DNA from: JACDAN01 sp963847235
GTDB lineage: Bacteria > Actinomycetota > Thermoleophilia > Gaiellales > Gaiellaceae
Length of the DNA: 64,000 nt
Reading direction: 5' to 3'
NCBI GenBank assembly: GCA_963847235.1
Contig: CAWJYU010000013.1
Coordinates: 52,316-116,315, forward strand
Shown: positions 8,556 to 17,045 of the stretch, piece by piece
How the letters are laid out: every line of letters begins with the position of its first letter
How positions within the stretch are numbered: the stretch's first letter is position 1
Made by a program: the position numbers and the translations under genes
The notes under the pieces: generated by a model
Databases searched by the model: none
Told to the model about the DNA's origin: nothing
Seen by the model: the letters and a program-made list of their open reading frames with translations, nothing else

Positions 8556-8827
8556 CCGTCCGGGACAACCCCGACGAGCGACGATACGAGGCGCTCGTCG
8601 ACGACGAGGTGGCGGGCTACCTGTTCTACCGCGCGCGGGAAGGTGAGCTCGTCCTGATCCACACGGAGGTCGACGAGGCGTTCGAGGGCCAAGGCATCGG
8701 GAGTGGCCTCGTCTCCGGCGCGCTCGAGGACATCCGCGCGCGTGGCCTCCGGATCGTGCCGATCTGCCCGTTCGTCAAGGCCTACCTCGAGCGCCATCCC
8801 GAGCACGCCGACCTGATCGCGGCCTGA
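8552..8827 (+). CDS. small GNAT-like N-acetyltransferase (YjdJ type)
   Basis: 91 residues. It has the short GNAT fold with the acetyl-CoA loop EGQGIGSGLVSGALEDIRAR (about residues 48-67) and the end motif ICPFVKAYLERHPEHADL typical of the YjdJ-like family. GTG 8552 overlaps the TGA of the CDGSH gene. Substrate unknown; the pairing with CDGSH/Fer4_19 proteins is a recurrent gene neighbourhood. Confidence 0.85.
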   Translation: MTVRDNPDERRYEALVDDEVAGYLFYRAREGELVLIHTEVDEAFEGQGIGSGLVSGALEDIRARGLRIVPICPFVKAYLERHPEHADLIAA

Positions 8828-8834
8828 GAACTCG

Positions 8835-9287
8835 CTAGAGCGGCAGCTGCCGGCCGGGGATCGGCGTCGAGTGGATGATCGACGTCGTCGTCTGCCCGAG
8901 GACGATGAAGCGGTCGAGGATGTCCTCGAGGTCGTCCATCGCCCGCAGGTGGAGCTTGAGGACGAAGCAGTCCTCGCCCGTGACGCGGTGACACTCGACC
9001 ACCTCCGGCACCTCGCGGGCGAGCTCCGGGATCTTCTGGAGCTGGCGCGTCGTCGGTCGGATCCGGACGAACGCGGCGATGGGGTAGCCGAGCGCCTTCG
9101 GGTCGACCTCCGTGCGGTAGCCGGTGATCACGCCCGTGCGCTCGAGGCGTGCGAGCCGCTCGGCGACCGCGGGCGAGGAGAGATTGATGCGCCGGCTGAG
9201 CTCGGCCAGGGAGAGGCGGGAGTTCTCCTGCAATTCCCGTAGAAGTCGTCGGTCGGTCTCGTCCAAGACCTTTGAATCGTAGGACAT
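8835..9287 (-). CDS. Lrp/AsnC-family transcriptional regulator
   Basis: 150 residues from ATG 9287. N-terminal HTH (LDETDRRLLRELQENSRLSL, then AELSRRINLSSPAVAERLAR) and a C-terminal RAM effector domain (VVECHRVTGEDCFVLKLHLR). Lrp proteins sense amino acids. It diverges from an EamA exporter gene with only 24 bp between start codons, the usual arrangement for an Lrp regulator and the amino-acid exporter it controls. Confidence 0.9.
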   Translation of the reverse strand: MSYDSKVLDETDRRLLRELQENSRLSLAELSRRINLSSPAVAERLARLERTGVITGYRTEVDPKALGYPIAAFVRIRPTTRQLQKIPELAREVPEVVECHRVTGEDCFVLKLHLRAMDDLEDILDRFIVLGQTTTSIIHSTPIPGRQLPL

Positions 9288-9311
9288 TTCGGCGCGAACG
9301 GGGCGAGAATT

Positions 9312-10319
9312 GTGGCGATGCGCGGAAGTCTCCGTCGATTCGCGTCGACCGCGCCGCCCGAGAGCTTCTTCGTCGTCAGCGCCGTCTTCCACTACCTCGG
9401 GCCGGCGTTCGCCGTCCTGCTCTTCGCCAGGGTCGAGCCGCTCGGCGTCGCCTGGCTCCGGATCGCGAGCGCCGCGCTCGTCTTCGCGGTCTGGCGGCGT
9501 CCCTGGCGGCTGCTCCGGAACCGCACCGTCCTCGCGATGGGGCTCGTCCTGGCGGCGATGAACCCGTGCTTCTACCTCGCGATCGACCGGCTCCCGCTCG
9601 GCACGGTCGCGGCGATCGAGTTCCTGCCGGTGATCGCGCTCGCGGCGCTCGGAACGCGGACGCCGCGGAACGCCCTCGCGCTGGCCGCCGCGGTCGGCGG
9701 CGTCTACCTGCTCACCGACGTGCGGCTCGAAGGCGAGCCGGTCGGCGTCCTGTTCGCGTTTCTCAACGCCGGGCTCTTCGCGGCGTACATCGTGCTCGCG
9801 CATCGGGTCGCCCAGAGCGGGATGGGCGGGATCGACGGGCTCGCCGCCGCCATGATCGTCGCTTGGGTTGCGGTGTTGCCTGTCGGCGGCTGGGACGCCG
9901 CGCCCGCCTTCGTCGACCCGGTGCTGCTGGCGGCGGGCATCGGCGTCGGGATCTCGTCGTCCGTGATCCCGTACGTCTTCGACCAGCTCGCGATGGCCCG
10001 CATGCGCCGGGCGACCTACGCGCTCCTCGTCTCGCTGCTGCCGGCGACGGCGACCGTGATCGGCATCGTCGTCCTCGGGCAGATCCCGAGCCTCGTCGAG
10101 GTGGCCGGGGTGGCTCTCGTCGTGGCCGGCGTGGCCGTCCATCGGGAGCGGGCGGAGCTACATTCAGGCGTGGATGAAGCGCTTCCTGATCCCGCTGCTG
10201 GTGCTCGTGCTCTGCCAGCCCGCCGCGGCGGCGACGACGCGGCTGGACCGGCACGGGACCGTCGTCATGGACGGCCGGAAGGTCTTTCCGATCGTGCTGG
10301 CGAAAGGGCCGCCGGCTGA
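9312..10319 (+). CDS. EamA-family (DMT) transporter
   Basis: Up to about residue 283 this is a ten-helix drug/metabolite transporter with two EamA repeats (VFHYLGPAFAVLLFARVEPL; later SSSVIPYVFDQLAMARMRRA). GTG 9312 or ATG 9318. The frame as read continues to 10319 and overlaps the next gene by 146 bp with a low-complexity tail. More likely the true stop is the TGA at 10175-10177 (ATGA overlap with the next ATG), reached by a late frame break near 10150. Probably an amino-acid or metabolite exporter under the divergent Lrp regulator. Confidence 0.8.
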   Translation: MAMRGSLRRFASTAPPESFFVVSAVFHYLGPAFAVLLFARVEPLGVAWLRIASAALVFAVWRRPWRLLRNRTVLAMGLVLAAMNPCFYLAIDRLPLGTVAAIEFLPVIALAALGTRTPRNALALAAAVGGVYLLTDVRLEGEPVGVLFAFLNAGLFAAYIVLAHRVAQSGMGGIDGLAAAMIVAWVAVLPVGGWDAAPAFVDPVLLAAGIGVGISSSVIPYVFDQLAMARMRRATYALLVSLLPATATVIGIVVLGQIPSLVEVAGVALVVAGVAVHRERAELHSGVDEALPDPAAGARALPARRGGDDAAGPARDRRHGRPEGLSDRAGERAAG

Positions 10320-11394
10320 GGGCTTCGCCGAGGTCGCGGCCGCCGGTGTCAACGTCCTCAAGGTCGGGCCTACGCGGGACTGGACTGCGGGCGACATCAC
10401 GAGGACGATCGCCGAGAACCGGGCGGCCGCGGCGCACGGGCTCTCCACGTGGGTGAACCTGAGCGCCTTCGCGCAGCTGCGGCCGGGTCGCTGGCGGGAG
10501 TCGCTGCTCCGCCACGTGGTCGGGTCGCTCGAGGCGGATCCCTCCGCGAGCGCGATCGCGATGTGGAAGGGCGCCGACGAGCCCTGGCGCTTCCGGATGC
10601 GCCCGGCGTCGCTCCGCTACGCGTACTGCCTCGCGACAGGGAGGCGCCGTGCGTGGTGCGCCGGACGCCAGCCGGTGGACACGAGCCGTCTCTGGGTCAC
10701 CGTCCAGGCGCCGCGCGCCGGGGTCTGGTCGCTGGCGCCGTACTCGGAGGTCACCGACGTGCACGGCGTCAACAGCTACCCGATCGCGATCGGCGACCCG
10801 GATCCGGATCTCGGCGAGCCGGGCTCCTGGACGAACGTCCTCGGTCTCGCGACGCCGAGGCGCGCTGTATGGACGACGCTCGGGATCTGCTGGACGTGGA
10901 GCTACGACGCGGCGGGCAACGTCCAGCTCCCGACGCGCGAGCAGCAGCGCTTCATGATCTACGACGCGATCCTGAACGGCGCCCGAGCGCTCGCCTTCTT
11001 CGGCGGTCAGAACCCGAAGTGCTGGGGGCAGCTCGACGCCGCGGGAGGCTGGAACTGGACGTACTGGGAGCGCGTGCTGGAGCCGCTCGTCCGCGAGATC
11101 TCGGCAGCGAGCCCGCTGGCGCCGGCGCTCAGGAACCCGGGGACGACGCGCGAGCTGCCGACTTCGGACCGCTCGGTCCGGGCGATCTCCCGCCGCGGGC
11201 GAAACGGCGAGCTCTGGGTGATCGCGGTGCGGAACGGGAGCGAAGGGACAGTGGACGCGACGATCGGCGGGCTCACGGCCGATGCGGACCGCGCAGACGT
11301 CTACGCGGAGGATCGGTCAGTCGGCGTGGTGGGCGGTTCGCTCACCGACGTGTTCGAACGGTGGGCCGTGCACGTCTACCGCATCGGGGCTTAG
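10174..11394 (+). CDS. secreted glycoside-hydrolase-like protein
   Basis: 406 residues with a signal peptide (MKRFLIPLLVLVLCQPAAAA). The body has a TIM-barrel pattern: GVNVLKVGPTRDW, AIAMWKGADEPWRF (an acid pair in a typical position for the proton donor) and TDVHGVNSYPIA, followed by WTWSYDA and a C-terminal beta domain (GELWVIAVRNGSEGTVDATI). Resembles extracellular beta-glycosidase-like proteins; I cannot assign a GH family or substrate. ATG 10174 follows the exporter gene closely. Confidence 0.6.
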   Translation: MKRFLIPLLVLVLCQPAAAATTRLDRHGTVVMDGRKVFPIVLAKGPPAEGFAEVAAAGVNVLKVGPTRDWTAGDITRTIAENRAAAAHGLSTWVNLSAFAQLRPGRWRESLLRHVVGSLEADPSASAIAMWKGADEPWRFRMRPASLRYAYCLATGRRRAWCAGRQPVDTSRLWVTVQAPRAGVWSLAPYSEVTDVHGVNSYPIAIGDPDPDLGEPGSWTNVLGLATPRRAVWTTLGICWTWSYDAAGNVQLPTREQQRFMIYDAILNGARALAFFGGQNPKCWGQLDAAGGWNWTYWERVLEPLVREISAASPLAPALRNPGTTRELPTSDRSVRAISRRGRNGELWVIAVRNGSEGTVDATIGGLTADADRADVYAEDRSVGVVGGSLTDVFERWAVHVYRIGA

Positions 11395-12749
11395 GGCTCG
11401 CAGCTGCTCATGCGAACCTCGCCGCTGATGCAGATGTCCTTGCCGTCTCCGCCGCGGATGCTGTCGTTGTGCAGACCGCCGTCGATGTGGTCGTCGCCCT
11501 TGTCGCCGTTGAGGTCGTCGGGGCTCGCGTCACCGTTGATCTGGTCGGCGCCGTCGCCGCCGTAGACGAGGTCGGGGCCGTCGCCGCCGCAGATCACGTC
11601 GTTGCCAGCGAGGCCGTTGATCGTGTCGGCGCCGCCGAGACCGACGATGACGTCGCTGCCGGCCGTCCCGTTGATGACGTTGTTGGCTCCCGTGCCGACC
11701 TGGGTCGCCGTCAGGCCGCGGCAGGTCGGGACGACCACCTGGTACGAGCACTGGACCGTCGTTCGGTGGCCGGCCAGGTCCGCGCCGGTGACGGCCGTCG
11801 TGAACGTCCCGGGGGCGTTCGTGTTCGTGATTCCCTGGGCGGGCGCGTTTGCCCGCCCCGAGGTCGCATCCACGACGGACGCGGTCACCCAGGCGCCCAG
11901 CTGGTAGATCTGGAAGACGGGCGCGGGCGACGGACAGATGACCGCTGGCGGAGTCGTGTCACGCTTCACGACGACCGGCACCGTTGACGTCCCGCCGCCC
12001 GAGGTCGCCTCGCAGACGAATGTCGTCGCTGCCGTGTCGGAAGTGACCGCCGCCGACTCACACCCGGTCTGCGAGGTGACGCCGGACTCCGGGTCCTGGA
12101 CCGTCCAGCTGACCGAGACGTCGGAGATGTACCAGCCGTTGCTCCCGAGCGTGCCCGAGACGGTCGGCGTGATCACGGGCGCCGTGAGGTCGTCTGTGCT
12201 CGGGCGCCAGAGCCAGACACCGCGCCAGTACTGCGGTCCGTCCTCAGTGCCCGCGATCGAGAACCCGCCGCTCGGTGGCCACCACCCCCACGAGGCACCT
12301 CCCGAGATCGGGAGCCCAGCCGCGTCGGTGGACGAGGTCCAGCCCGCGGTCGTCGCCCTGAAGAATCCGTAGCCGGACACCGATTCCGTCGCGCGGAGAT
12401 CCTCCACGAAGGTCATCGCCGAGCCGAAGTAGGGCTCGCCGCCCACGGCCGGGGGATCCGCCGTCAGGAGCGCAGGCTCGTAGGCACCCATCAGGTCGCG
12501 CACCTGCGGCGCGGTCGCCCAGATCCAGCCTGTGAGGACTCGTGCGCCGATCGACCCCGAGCACGGCGTCACACCGTCCGGCGGGCACACCTGGGCCACC
12601 TGTGCCGCGGTCAGGCCCGTCGTGTCGACGGGCGAGCGCCAGCGCTTTCCGTCGTTCGGCAGTGCAGCGCCGGCCGGCATCACTCCCACGATCGCGACGA
12701 GGGACAGGATCAACGACGAGGCTGCGATGCTCGCTCGGCGTCCGGACAT
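11391..12749 (-). CDS. secreted RTX-repeat (hemolysin-type calcium-binding) protein
   Basis: 452 residues from ATG 12749. Signal peptide at residues 1-30 (SLILSLVAIVGVMPAGAALP). The central part contains two bacterial Ig-like beta domains (TAPVITPTVSGTLGSNGWYI; DTTPPAVICPSPAPVFQIYQ). The last 110 residues carry at least seven nonapeptide GGxGxDxxx-type repeats (GLGGADTIN, GGDGPDLVY, GGDGADQIN, GDKGDDHID, GGDGKDICI) that form a Ca2+-binding beta roll. A C-terminal Cys pair closes the roll. Extracellular; enzymatic role not evident. It converges with the glycosidase-like gene (4-bp tail overlap). Confidence 0.85.
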   Translation of the reverse strand: MSGRRASIAASSLILSLVAIVGVMPAGAALPNDGKRWRSPVDTTGLTAAQVAQVCPPDGVTPCSGSIGARVLTGWIWATAPQVRDLMGAYEPALLTADPPAVGGEPYFGSAMTFVEDLRATESVSGYGFFRATTAGWTSSTDAAGLPISGGASWGWWPPSGGFSIAGTEDGPQYWRGVWLWRPSTDDLTAPVITPTVSGTLGSNGWYISDVSVSWTVQDPESGVTSQTGCESAAVTSDTAATTFVCEATSGGGTSTVPVVVKRDTTPPAVICPSPAPVFQIYQLGAWVTASVVDATSGRANAPAQGITNTNAPGTFTTAVTGADLAGHRTTVQCSYQVVVPTCRGLTATQVGTGANNVINGTAGSDVIVGLGGADTINGLAGNDVICGGDGPDLVYGGDGADQINGDASPDDLNGDKGDDHIDGGLHNDSIRGGDGKDICISGEVRMSSCEP

Positions 12750-12805
12750 GGCGGCACTCCTTCCGCGGGGTCGGAAAGCCATACGCGCCCGTTTGGCGTT
12801 CGGAT

Positions 12806-13936
12806 CTACCTGAGGTACTCGCGAAGCTGCCCGGCGGCCGCCTCGAGCTGCACGTCCGTGACGTACGGAGCCGGCCCGAGGCGGAGGTAACGGCCGCGGG
12901 AGTCGGTCAGCAGGCTCTGCTCTGCGACCCGGCGGCGGACCTCCTCGGCGTCCGGGACCTCGACCGCGAGAAACCCGCCGTGATCCTCGCGCCGGCCGTC
13001 GACTCCCAGCGCGTCGGCCAGTAGCGTCGTCTGGCGGAGGTAGTTCTCGCGGAGGGCCTCGGGCGTCAGGCCCTGCTCCTCGAAGAAGTCGAAGACGCGC
13101 GCTGCCCGGTAGTGGCTCGTCGGGTCGTAGGTGGCGCCGGCGAAGCGCATTCCGCCCGTCGGATACTCGACCGAGCCCGGCGTCTTCTCCGCCGCCAGCT
13201 CCGCGAACTCGGCGTACCAGCCCGTGAAGCGCGGGCGCAGCTCGTCGGCGTGGGGCGGCACGCGGAGGAAGCAGTTGCCTTCCCCGAGCTGGAGGTACTT
13301 GTAGCCGCCGCCCACGACCCACGCCGACCCGAGCTCCTCGAGCGGGAACGACATCACGCCGAGCGCGTGGTAGACGTCCACGAGCAGCTCGGCGCCGGGC
13401 ACCTCGCACGCCGCTGCCAGATCGCCGAGGCCCGGGACGATCCGAGAGTCCTCGAACAGCACAGCCGAGACGAGCACCGCCGCCGTCCGGTCGTCCGTCT
13501 CGGCCGCGAGCCGCTCGGCGAGCGTGTCCGCCGGACGCGCGGCGACGATCACGACCTCGAGCAGCTCCTCCTCGGCGAGCCGCGCCATCAGCCGCCTCAG
13601 CGTGTGGAACTCGCCGGACGTCGTCACCAGGCGAGGGCGACGCCGGAGGTCCAGCGCGGACAGGAATCGCAGGACGAGCCCGAACGTGTTCTGGTCGAGC
13701 GCGAGCTCGGCGTCCGGCGCCTCGAGCCAGCGCCGGAAGCCGGCCCGCACCCGGTCCGCCCGCTCGAACGCGCGGCCCCACTTCTCGTCCGCATGCAGCG
13801 CCGCGTCGTCCCAGGCCTCGACGACCCCTTCGCGGCCGACGTCGGGCCAGGCCTGGTGCGAGTGGCCGGTCAGGAGCAGGCGCTCGGAGACGCGAAACGC
13901 CGAGTAGTGCTTCGCCAGCGCCTCCGCGTCGAGATC
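12806..13936 (-). CDS. kynU: kynureninase, start codon unclear
   Basis: PLP enzyme that cleaves kynurenine to anthranilate and alanine. The body has class-V aminotransferase features: LLVDVYHALGVMSFPLEELG with the Asp for PLP, VVGGGYKYLQLGEGNCFLRV with the Schiff-base Lys, and YPTGGMRFAGATYDPTSHYR. N-terminal homology (LLLTGHSHQAWPDVGREGVV) begins right after the kynA stop, but there is no ATG, GTG or TTG in frame before GTG 13750, which would delete about 60 conserved residues. I therefore mark the frame from 13936; either CTG 13918 is used or a base is missing near the junction. Last gene of the tryptophan operon. Confidence 0.85.
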   Translation of the reverse strand, partial: DLDAEALAKHYSAFRVSERLLLTGHSHQAWPDVGREGVVEAWDDAALHADEKWGRAFERADRVRAGFRRWLEAPDAELALDQNTFGLVLRFLSALDLRRRPRLVTTSGEFHTLRRLMARLAEEELLEVVIVAARPADTLAERLAAETDDRTAAVLVSAVLFEDSRIVPGLGDLAAACEVPGAELLVDVYHALGVMSFPLEELGSAWVVGGGYKYLQLGEGNCFLRVPPHADELRPRFTGWYAEFAELAAEKTPGSVEYPTGGMRFAGATYDPTSHYRAARVFDFFEEQGLTPEALRENYLRQTTLLADALGVDGRREDHGGFLAVEVPDAEEVRRRVAEQSLLTDSRGRYLRLGPAPYVTDVQLEAAAGQLREYLR

Positions 13937-14723
13937 AAAGCTCGGAGCGAACCGCCCAGAGATCCGGGAAGAACGGCTGGTGCAGCGTCGTCCGCAGGTA
14001 CGCGGCGCCGGGGGAGCCGCCGGTGCCGGGCCGCTCGCCGATCGTCCGCTCGACCATCTTCACGTGGTGGTAGCGCCACTCCATCAAGCCCTCGTCGAAG
14101 TCGACCATCCGCTCGGCGACCTGCGCGGGGCCGCGGTCGTCGCGATACGCCTGGAGCAACGCGGCCTGGACGCCCTCCGACTCCTCCACCGGCTTCGTCA
14201 CGTCGCGCTCGAGGGTCTCCGGCGGAACGGGATACCCCTGCGCGGCCAGGTACCGGAGGAACGAGTCGTAGACGGACGGGCGCGACATCGCCGCCTGGAC
14301 CGTGTCGTAGTCGACACCGCCCTCGTGGTAGGCGTCCAGGACACCCGGATCGCGCCGGCCCAGGATCGCCTCGAGCTCGCGGAACTGGCCGGACTGGAAG
14401 CCCGAGGACTGCTCGAGCCGGTCGCGGAAGGCCAGGAACTGCACCGGCGTCATCGTCTCGATCACGTCCAGCTGGGCGACCACGAGCTTGAGGATCGTCA
14501 GGAGCCGCTTGAAGGTCGCGAAGGCGCGCGCCTCGTTGCCCTCCTCGAGCATCCGCTGGAGGTACCGGAGCTCGTGGATCAGCTGCTTGAACCAGAGCTC
14601 GTAGACCTGATGGACGACGATGAAGAGGATCTCGTCGTGCTCGTCCGACTTCGGCCTTTGGGCGCCGAGGATCTCCTCGAGCGCGAGGTAGGAGGTGTAG
14701 TTGAGCGACCGCTCCTGGCTCAC
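13935..14723 (-). CDS. kynA: tryptophan 2,3-dioxygenase
   Basis: 262 residues from GTG 14723, which overlaps the upstream stop (GTGA). Haem enzyme opening the indole ring of L-Trp to N-formylkynurenine, first step of the kynurenine pathway. Family signatures: LNYTSYLALEEILGAQ at the N-terminus, VHQVYELWFKQLIHELRYLQ (about residues 37-56; its His is the active-site base), SSGFQSGQFRELEAI, and MEWRYHHVKMVERTIG near residue 225, whose His is the haem ligand. Length matches bacterial TDO (about 270-280). Confidence 0.95.
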   Translation of the reverse strand: MSQERSLNYTSYLALEEILGAQRPKSDEHDEILFIVVHQVYELWFKQLIHELRYLQRMLEEGNEARAFATFKRLLTILKLVVAQLDVIETMTPVQFLAFRDRLEQSSGFQSGQFRELEAILGRRDPGVLDAYHEGGVDYDTVQAAMSRPSVYDSFLRYLAAQGYPVPPETLERDVTKPVEESEGVQAALLQAYRDDRGPAQVAERMVDFDEGLMEWRYHHVKMVERTIGERPGTGGSPGAAYLRTTLHQPFFPDLWAVRSEL

Positions 14724-15811
14724 GTCGACTCTTTGTACAGCTCTCTGGCGATGATCTCGCGCTGCACCTCTGAGGCGCCCTCGTAGATCCGCGGCGCGCG
14801 CACCTCGCGGTAGAGGTGCTCGAGCAGATGTCCCTTCTGGAGCGCCCGCGCACCGTGCACCTGGATCGCGACGTCGACCGCCCGCTGCGCCGTCTCGGTC
14901 GCGAAGAGCTTCGCCATTGCCGACGCCTTGCGGACCGGCCGGACGCCGGCGTCGTACTGGCTCGCCGCATCGCGGACGAGCAGTCGCGCGGCCTGAATCT
15001 GCGTCGCCACGTCGGCGAGCTGGTGGCCGACCGCCTGGAAGCGGGCGAGCGGCTTGCCGAATGCCTGGCGCTCGGACGTGTACCGAACGGCCGCGTCGAG
15101 GGCGGCCTGCGCCATCCCGACGCCGAACGCGCCGACGCTCGGCCGGAACAGGTCGAGCGTGTCCATCGCGACCGCGAACCCCTCGCCGACCTCGCCGAGA
15201 ACCTGCTCGGGCCCGACCCGGACGCCCTCGAAGTCGAGGCGCCCGATCGGGTGCGGCGAGAGCAGGTCGAGGTGCTCGCCCGTGAGGCCGTCCGTCTCGC
15301 GTGGGACGGCGAACGCGGTGATGCCCTTCGCACCGTCGTCCGAGGTACGCGCGAAGACCGAGTAGACGTCCGCTTCCGGCGCGTTCGAGATCCAGATCTT
15401 CGTCCCCGTGAGCCGGTAGCCGTCGCCGTCTTCCTCGGCGCGAAGGCCGAGCGCCGCTGCGTCTGAGCCGGCCTCGGGCTCGCTGAGCGCGAAGGCCGCG
15501 ACGGCGTCGCCGGCCGAGAGCTTCGGGATCCACTCGTCGCGCATCTCCGGCCGGGCGGCGCGCAGGATCGGATAGCCGCCGAGCCCCTGCAGCGCGAGCG
15601 CCGTCTCCGCCTCGGTGCAGCCGTGGGCGAGCCCTTCCCGCAGCTGGCAGAGCTCGGCGGCCGAGCCGGCGAAGACAAGCTCGAGCAGCCCTTCGTCACC
15701 GAGCGCCTTCACGAGCGGCCGGTTCAGCCGGCCGGGCTCACCCTGCTCGGCGATCGGCGCGAAGCGCTCATGGCCGAGCCGCTGCGCCCGCTCGAGCAGC
15801 TCGTCCGTCAC
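14720..15811 (-). CDS. acyl-CoA dehydrogenase
   Basis: 363 residues from GTG 15811 (GTGA overlap upstream and downstream). FAD-dependent acyl-CoA dehydrogenase fold: AFALSEPEAGSDAAAL and GTKIWISNAPEAD are the FAD-binding signatures; RQAFGKPLARFQAVGHQLAD is the mid-domain motif; VQVHGARALQKGHLLEHLYR and IYEGASEVQREIIAREL near the C-terminus hold the usual active-site glycine/glutamate region. In this operon it could oxidise a saturated ring- or chain-CoA intermediate after 2-aminobenzoyl-CoA reduction. Exact substrate inferred only from context. Confidence 0.9.
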   Translation of the reverse strand: MTDELLERAQRLGHERFAPIAEQGEPGRLNRPLVKALGDEGLLELVFAGSAAELCQLREGLAHGCTEAETALALQGLGGYPILRAARPEMRDEWIPKLSAGDAVAAFALSEPEAGSDAAALGLRAEEDGDGYRLTGTKIWISNAPEADVYSVFARTSDDGAKGITAFAVPRETDGLTGEHLDLLSPHPIGRLDFEGVRVGPEQVLGEVGEGFAVAMDTLDLFRPSVGAFGVGMAQAALDAAVRYTSERQAFGKPLARFQAVGHQLADVATQIQAARLLVRDAASQYDAGVRPVRKASAMAKLFATETAQRAVDVAIQVHGARALQKGHLLEHLYREVRAPRIYEGASEVQREIIARELYKEST

Positions 15812-16665
15812 GCCGGGATCAGCTCGGTGCGGAGCTCGTGGCTCTGCCCGGGCACCGGCCACTCGTAGTAGATGCGGTAGCCGCCGGTCGCGAGGGGGAG
15901 GACTTCGAGGTAGCGCGCGACCGAGACGGGCGCGTCGCCGGTCGGCGTGAGTTTCGAGCCGCTCGGCGACGCGAGCCCCGTCCGTTCGAACCAGTTCTCG
16001 TCCTTCGTCGCCCGGCCGTCGTAAGCAGCGCGGCCGTCCGGAAGGATCGCTGTCAGCCTGGCGCCTCGCGCGTCCCAGCGTCCGGGCCGAGGCTCCAGCA
16101 CGGTTCCGCGCCACTCCCAGTCGATCCCGTTCGCGCTCGTCGCGTACGCGGTCGTCATCCGGTCCTCCTCGTCGGGCTCGTCCAGCGGGTGGCAGCAGAT
16201 CCATGCCTGCCACTCGTCGCCGGCCCGCCGGATCACGGGATCCTTGACGGCGACCGAGTCGTCGCCCGGGAAGACCGTTCGGTGGTCGGCATCGGCGAAT
16301 CCCTCCGGGTGGTCGGCCTCGAGCATCCCGATCCACCAGTGCTTGCTGTTCGGCGTCGCCGGGCAGACGTAGATGCGCCAGCGGCCGTCCTCGGCCCGTG
16401 CGAGGGCCGGTCGCTCGATCGACCACGCGTCGAACCTGTCCGTGTCCAGCGTGCAGACCGTCTCGAACGTTTGTCCGTCGTCGGATCTGGCCACGACCGT
16501 CGCGGCCAGGTCGTTCTCCATGACCCGAACGCGGTAAGCGAGGACGATCGACCCGTCGTCGTCGAGGGCCGCGCTGGGAGCTCCGGCCCAGTGCTGCGGG
16601 CCTCTGCCTGGAGCCGGGACGGCAACCACGGATTCCCCGGTGCCGGGGAGCGGGAAGTCGCTCAC
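15808..16665 (-). CDS. five-bladed beta-propeller protein (GH43/GH130-like)
   Basis: 285 residues from GTG 16665. No signal peptide. Repeating blocks (SIVLAYRVRVMENDLAATVV, WSIERPALARAEDGRWRIYV, VAVKDPVIRRAGDEWQAWIC, YATSANGIDWEW) resemble blades of the GH43/GH62/GH130 propeller, including the VKDPxI element where an acid sits in those enzymes. Its position inside a tryptophan-degradation operon, with 4-bp overlaps on both sides, is unexpected for a sugar enzyme. It may act as a cytosolic hydrolase on a pathway intermediate or be a passenger. Fold assignment moderate, function unknown. Confidence 0.65.
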   Translation of the reverse strand: MSDFPLPGTGESVVAVPAPGRGPQHWAGAPSAALDDDGSIVLAYRVRVMENDLAATVVARSDDGQTFETVCTLDTDRFDAWSIERPALARAEDGRWRIYVCPATPNSKHWWIGMLEADHPEGFADADHRTVFPGDDSVAVKDPVIRRAGDEWQAWICCHPLDEPDEEDRMTTAYATSANGIDWEWRGTVLEPRPGRWDARGARLTAILPDGRAAYDGRATKDENWFERTGLASPSGSKLTPTGDAPVSVARYLEVLPLATGGYRIYYEWPVPGQSHELRTELIPA

Positions 16666-17045
16666 TCGGGCACCACGGCGACGCCCATCAGCTCGACGCG
16701 GGCATCGGGGTCGAAGAGCGCCGAGACTCCGACGAGCGCCATCGCCGGGTAACGCTTGCCGAAGTGGCGGCGCCAGACCTCGCCGAGCTCGGCCGTCGAC
16801 GCGCGGTACTCGTCGATGGCGGTCGTGTAGACGACGAGCGAGACGAGGTGGTCCGGGTCGCCGCCCGCTGCAGTGAGCGCGGCGAGGAGGTTGGTCGCCG
16901 CGGCGTCGAACTGGTCGACGACCGTCTCGCCGCCCCCGATCTGCCCGCCGAGCCAGACCGTTCGGCCGGGCGCCGTCACGACGGCGTGAGCGAACCCCAC
17001 GGCGGGGCCGAGCTCGGGCGGATTGACGATCCAGTGCTCCCTCAC
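16662..17045 (-). CDS. RidA-family enamine/imine deaminase
   Basis: 127 residues from GTG 17045. RidA/YjgF fold: GRTVWLGGQIGGGETVVDQF (about residues 30-49), LLAALTAAGGDPDHLVSLVV, and the C-terminal RYPAMALVGVSALFDPDARVE in which the Arg/Glu pocket lies in this family. RidA proteins hydrolyse reactive enamines and imines; some members are 2-aminomuconate deaminases. Here the predicted ring product of 2-aminobenzoyl-CoA reduction is an enamine, so release of its ammonia is a plausible job. GTGA overlaps on both sides. Confidence 0.85.
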   Translation of the reverse strand: MREHWIVNPPELGPAVGFAHAVVTAPGRTVWLGGQIGGGETVVDQFDAAATNLLAALTAAGGDPDHLVSLVVYTTAIDEYRASTAELGEVWRRHFGKRYPAMALVGVSALFDPDARVELMGVAVVPE

